DNA of 52,709 bases. It comes from Clostridiales bacterium. Lineage in GTDB: Bacteria; Bacillota; Clostridia; Caldicoprobacterales; UBA3941. The DNA is taken from positions 1 to 52,709 of the forward strand of contig JAAYRX010000027.1 in the NCBI GenBank assembly GCA_012518535.1. The letters run 5' to 3'. Shown piece by piece: positions 52,439 through 52,709 of this stretch. Position 1 is the stretch's first letter. Every line of letters starts with the position of its first letter. A program made the translations under genes and the position numbers. A model generated the notes under the pieces. It worked only from the letters and a program-made list of their open reading frames with translations. It did not search any database and had not been told where the DNA came from.

Positions 52439-52645
52439 CAGCTCCTCAAATTATCCAATAATATGATACTACATCGTATCGTAATCCAATCCATAAGCCA
52501 GTTTATATAATGATATCATGTTTGGGATTATAACGAAACCCCTCTTAGAAAAATTCTATCCAGCATTCACCAAATAATTTAGGATAAAAGAAGGAATTTT
52601 AGTGAAATATGCGAATTCTATATTATAGAAGGAGGAAGATCGCCT

Positions 52646-52709
52646 ATGTTCTGTCCATCATGTAATACAAGGAATCAGTTTTACCATAACTATTGCTATT
52701 ATTGTGGCC
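52646..52709 (+). CDS. Start of a zinc-ribbon protein (truncated by the window end)
   Basis: AAGGAGG stands upstream of the ATG at 52646. The 21 visible codons give MFCPSCNTRNQFYHNYCYYCG, two C-x-x-C pairs 12 residues apart, the form of a zinc-ribbon at the head of many small bacterial membrane or regulatory proteins. The remainder lies outside the window. TATTAT at 52619-52624 could be its -10 element. Confidence 0.7.
   Translation, partial: MFCPSCNTRNQFYHNYCYYCG

Overview
The window reads as chromosomal core DNA of a low-GC, endospore-forming Bacillota of the class Clostridia. The reasons are the spoIIAA-spoIIAB-sigF operon next to a complete spoVA operon (AA, AB, AC, AD, AE), a bofC-like gene, the clostridial gene order ruvC-ruvA-ruvB-queA-tgt-yajC-secD-secF-recJ-apt-rel, strong GGAGG-type ribosome binding sites, and a T-box leader on proS. 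I cannot name the genus. I saw no rRNA or tRNA gene, CRISPR array, phage or recognisable transposase.

Layout. 9-7604 (minus): secD-secF-recJ-apt-rel (protein export, DNA repair, purine salvage, stringent response), driven by a clear sigma-A type promoter at 7799-7827. 8063-13705 (minus): a TIGR04086-type membrane gene, yajC, tgt, queA, ruvB, ruvA, ruvC. 13786-17494 (minus): proBA, a bofC-like gene and yebC. 17999-20977 (plus): a class A penicillin-binding protein with a long cysteine-containing tail. 21025-26126 (minus): spoVA and spoIIA operons, including two small unrecognised genes (63 aa and 44 aa) built into spoVA; a good sigma-H-type promoter precedes spoIIAA. 26295-29326 (minus): a small unknown gene, ribosomal protein L25 and a short FtsH-like protease. 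29801-32302 (plus): a second class A penicillin-binding protein, with its 3' end overlapping a convergent TPR gene. 33107-37188 (minus): a two-subunit ABC exporter with one degenerate ATP site. 37570-40282 (plus): a compact module of a conserved two-domain protein, a 29-residue hydrophobic peptide, a multi-spanning membrane HD-GYP protein and a DUF5317-like membrane protein; the peptide gene sits inside a perfect 14-bp inverted repeat. 40303-46152 (minus): lipoate ligase, a double P-loop protein, a UbiA-type prenyltransferase, and a metal efflux ATPase with its ArsR/CadC-type repressor and operator. 46336-48385 (plus): T-box controlled proS. 48495-52438 (minus): L,D-transpeptidase, thiI, cysteine desulfurase and an unknown membrane protein. 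52646 to the end: the start of a zinc-ribbon gene.

How the parts fit. SpoIIAA/SpoIIAB/SigF control forespore gene expression; SpoVA proteins move dipicolinic acid into the spore; BofC-like proteins act in forespore-to-mother-cell signalling; the two PBPs and the L,D-transpeptidase act on the cell wall. Cysteine desulfurase and ThiI form a tRNA sulfur-relay pair. The best candidate for something undescribed is the 37570-40282 module with its embedded peptide gene. Several small genes and structured leaders (secD, ftsH, the cysteine desulfurase region) are also worth attention. Start codons were chosen from ribosome binding sites read directly in the sequence; in many cases the longest open frame begins inside or upstream of the Shine-Dalgarno sequence, and I moved the start downstream. 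All family names come from motif recognition by eye; no database search was run.
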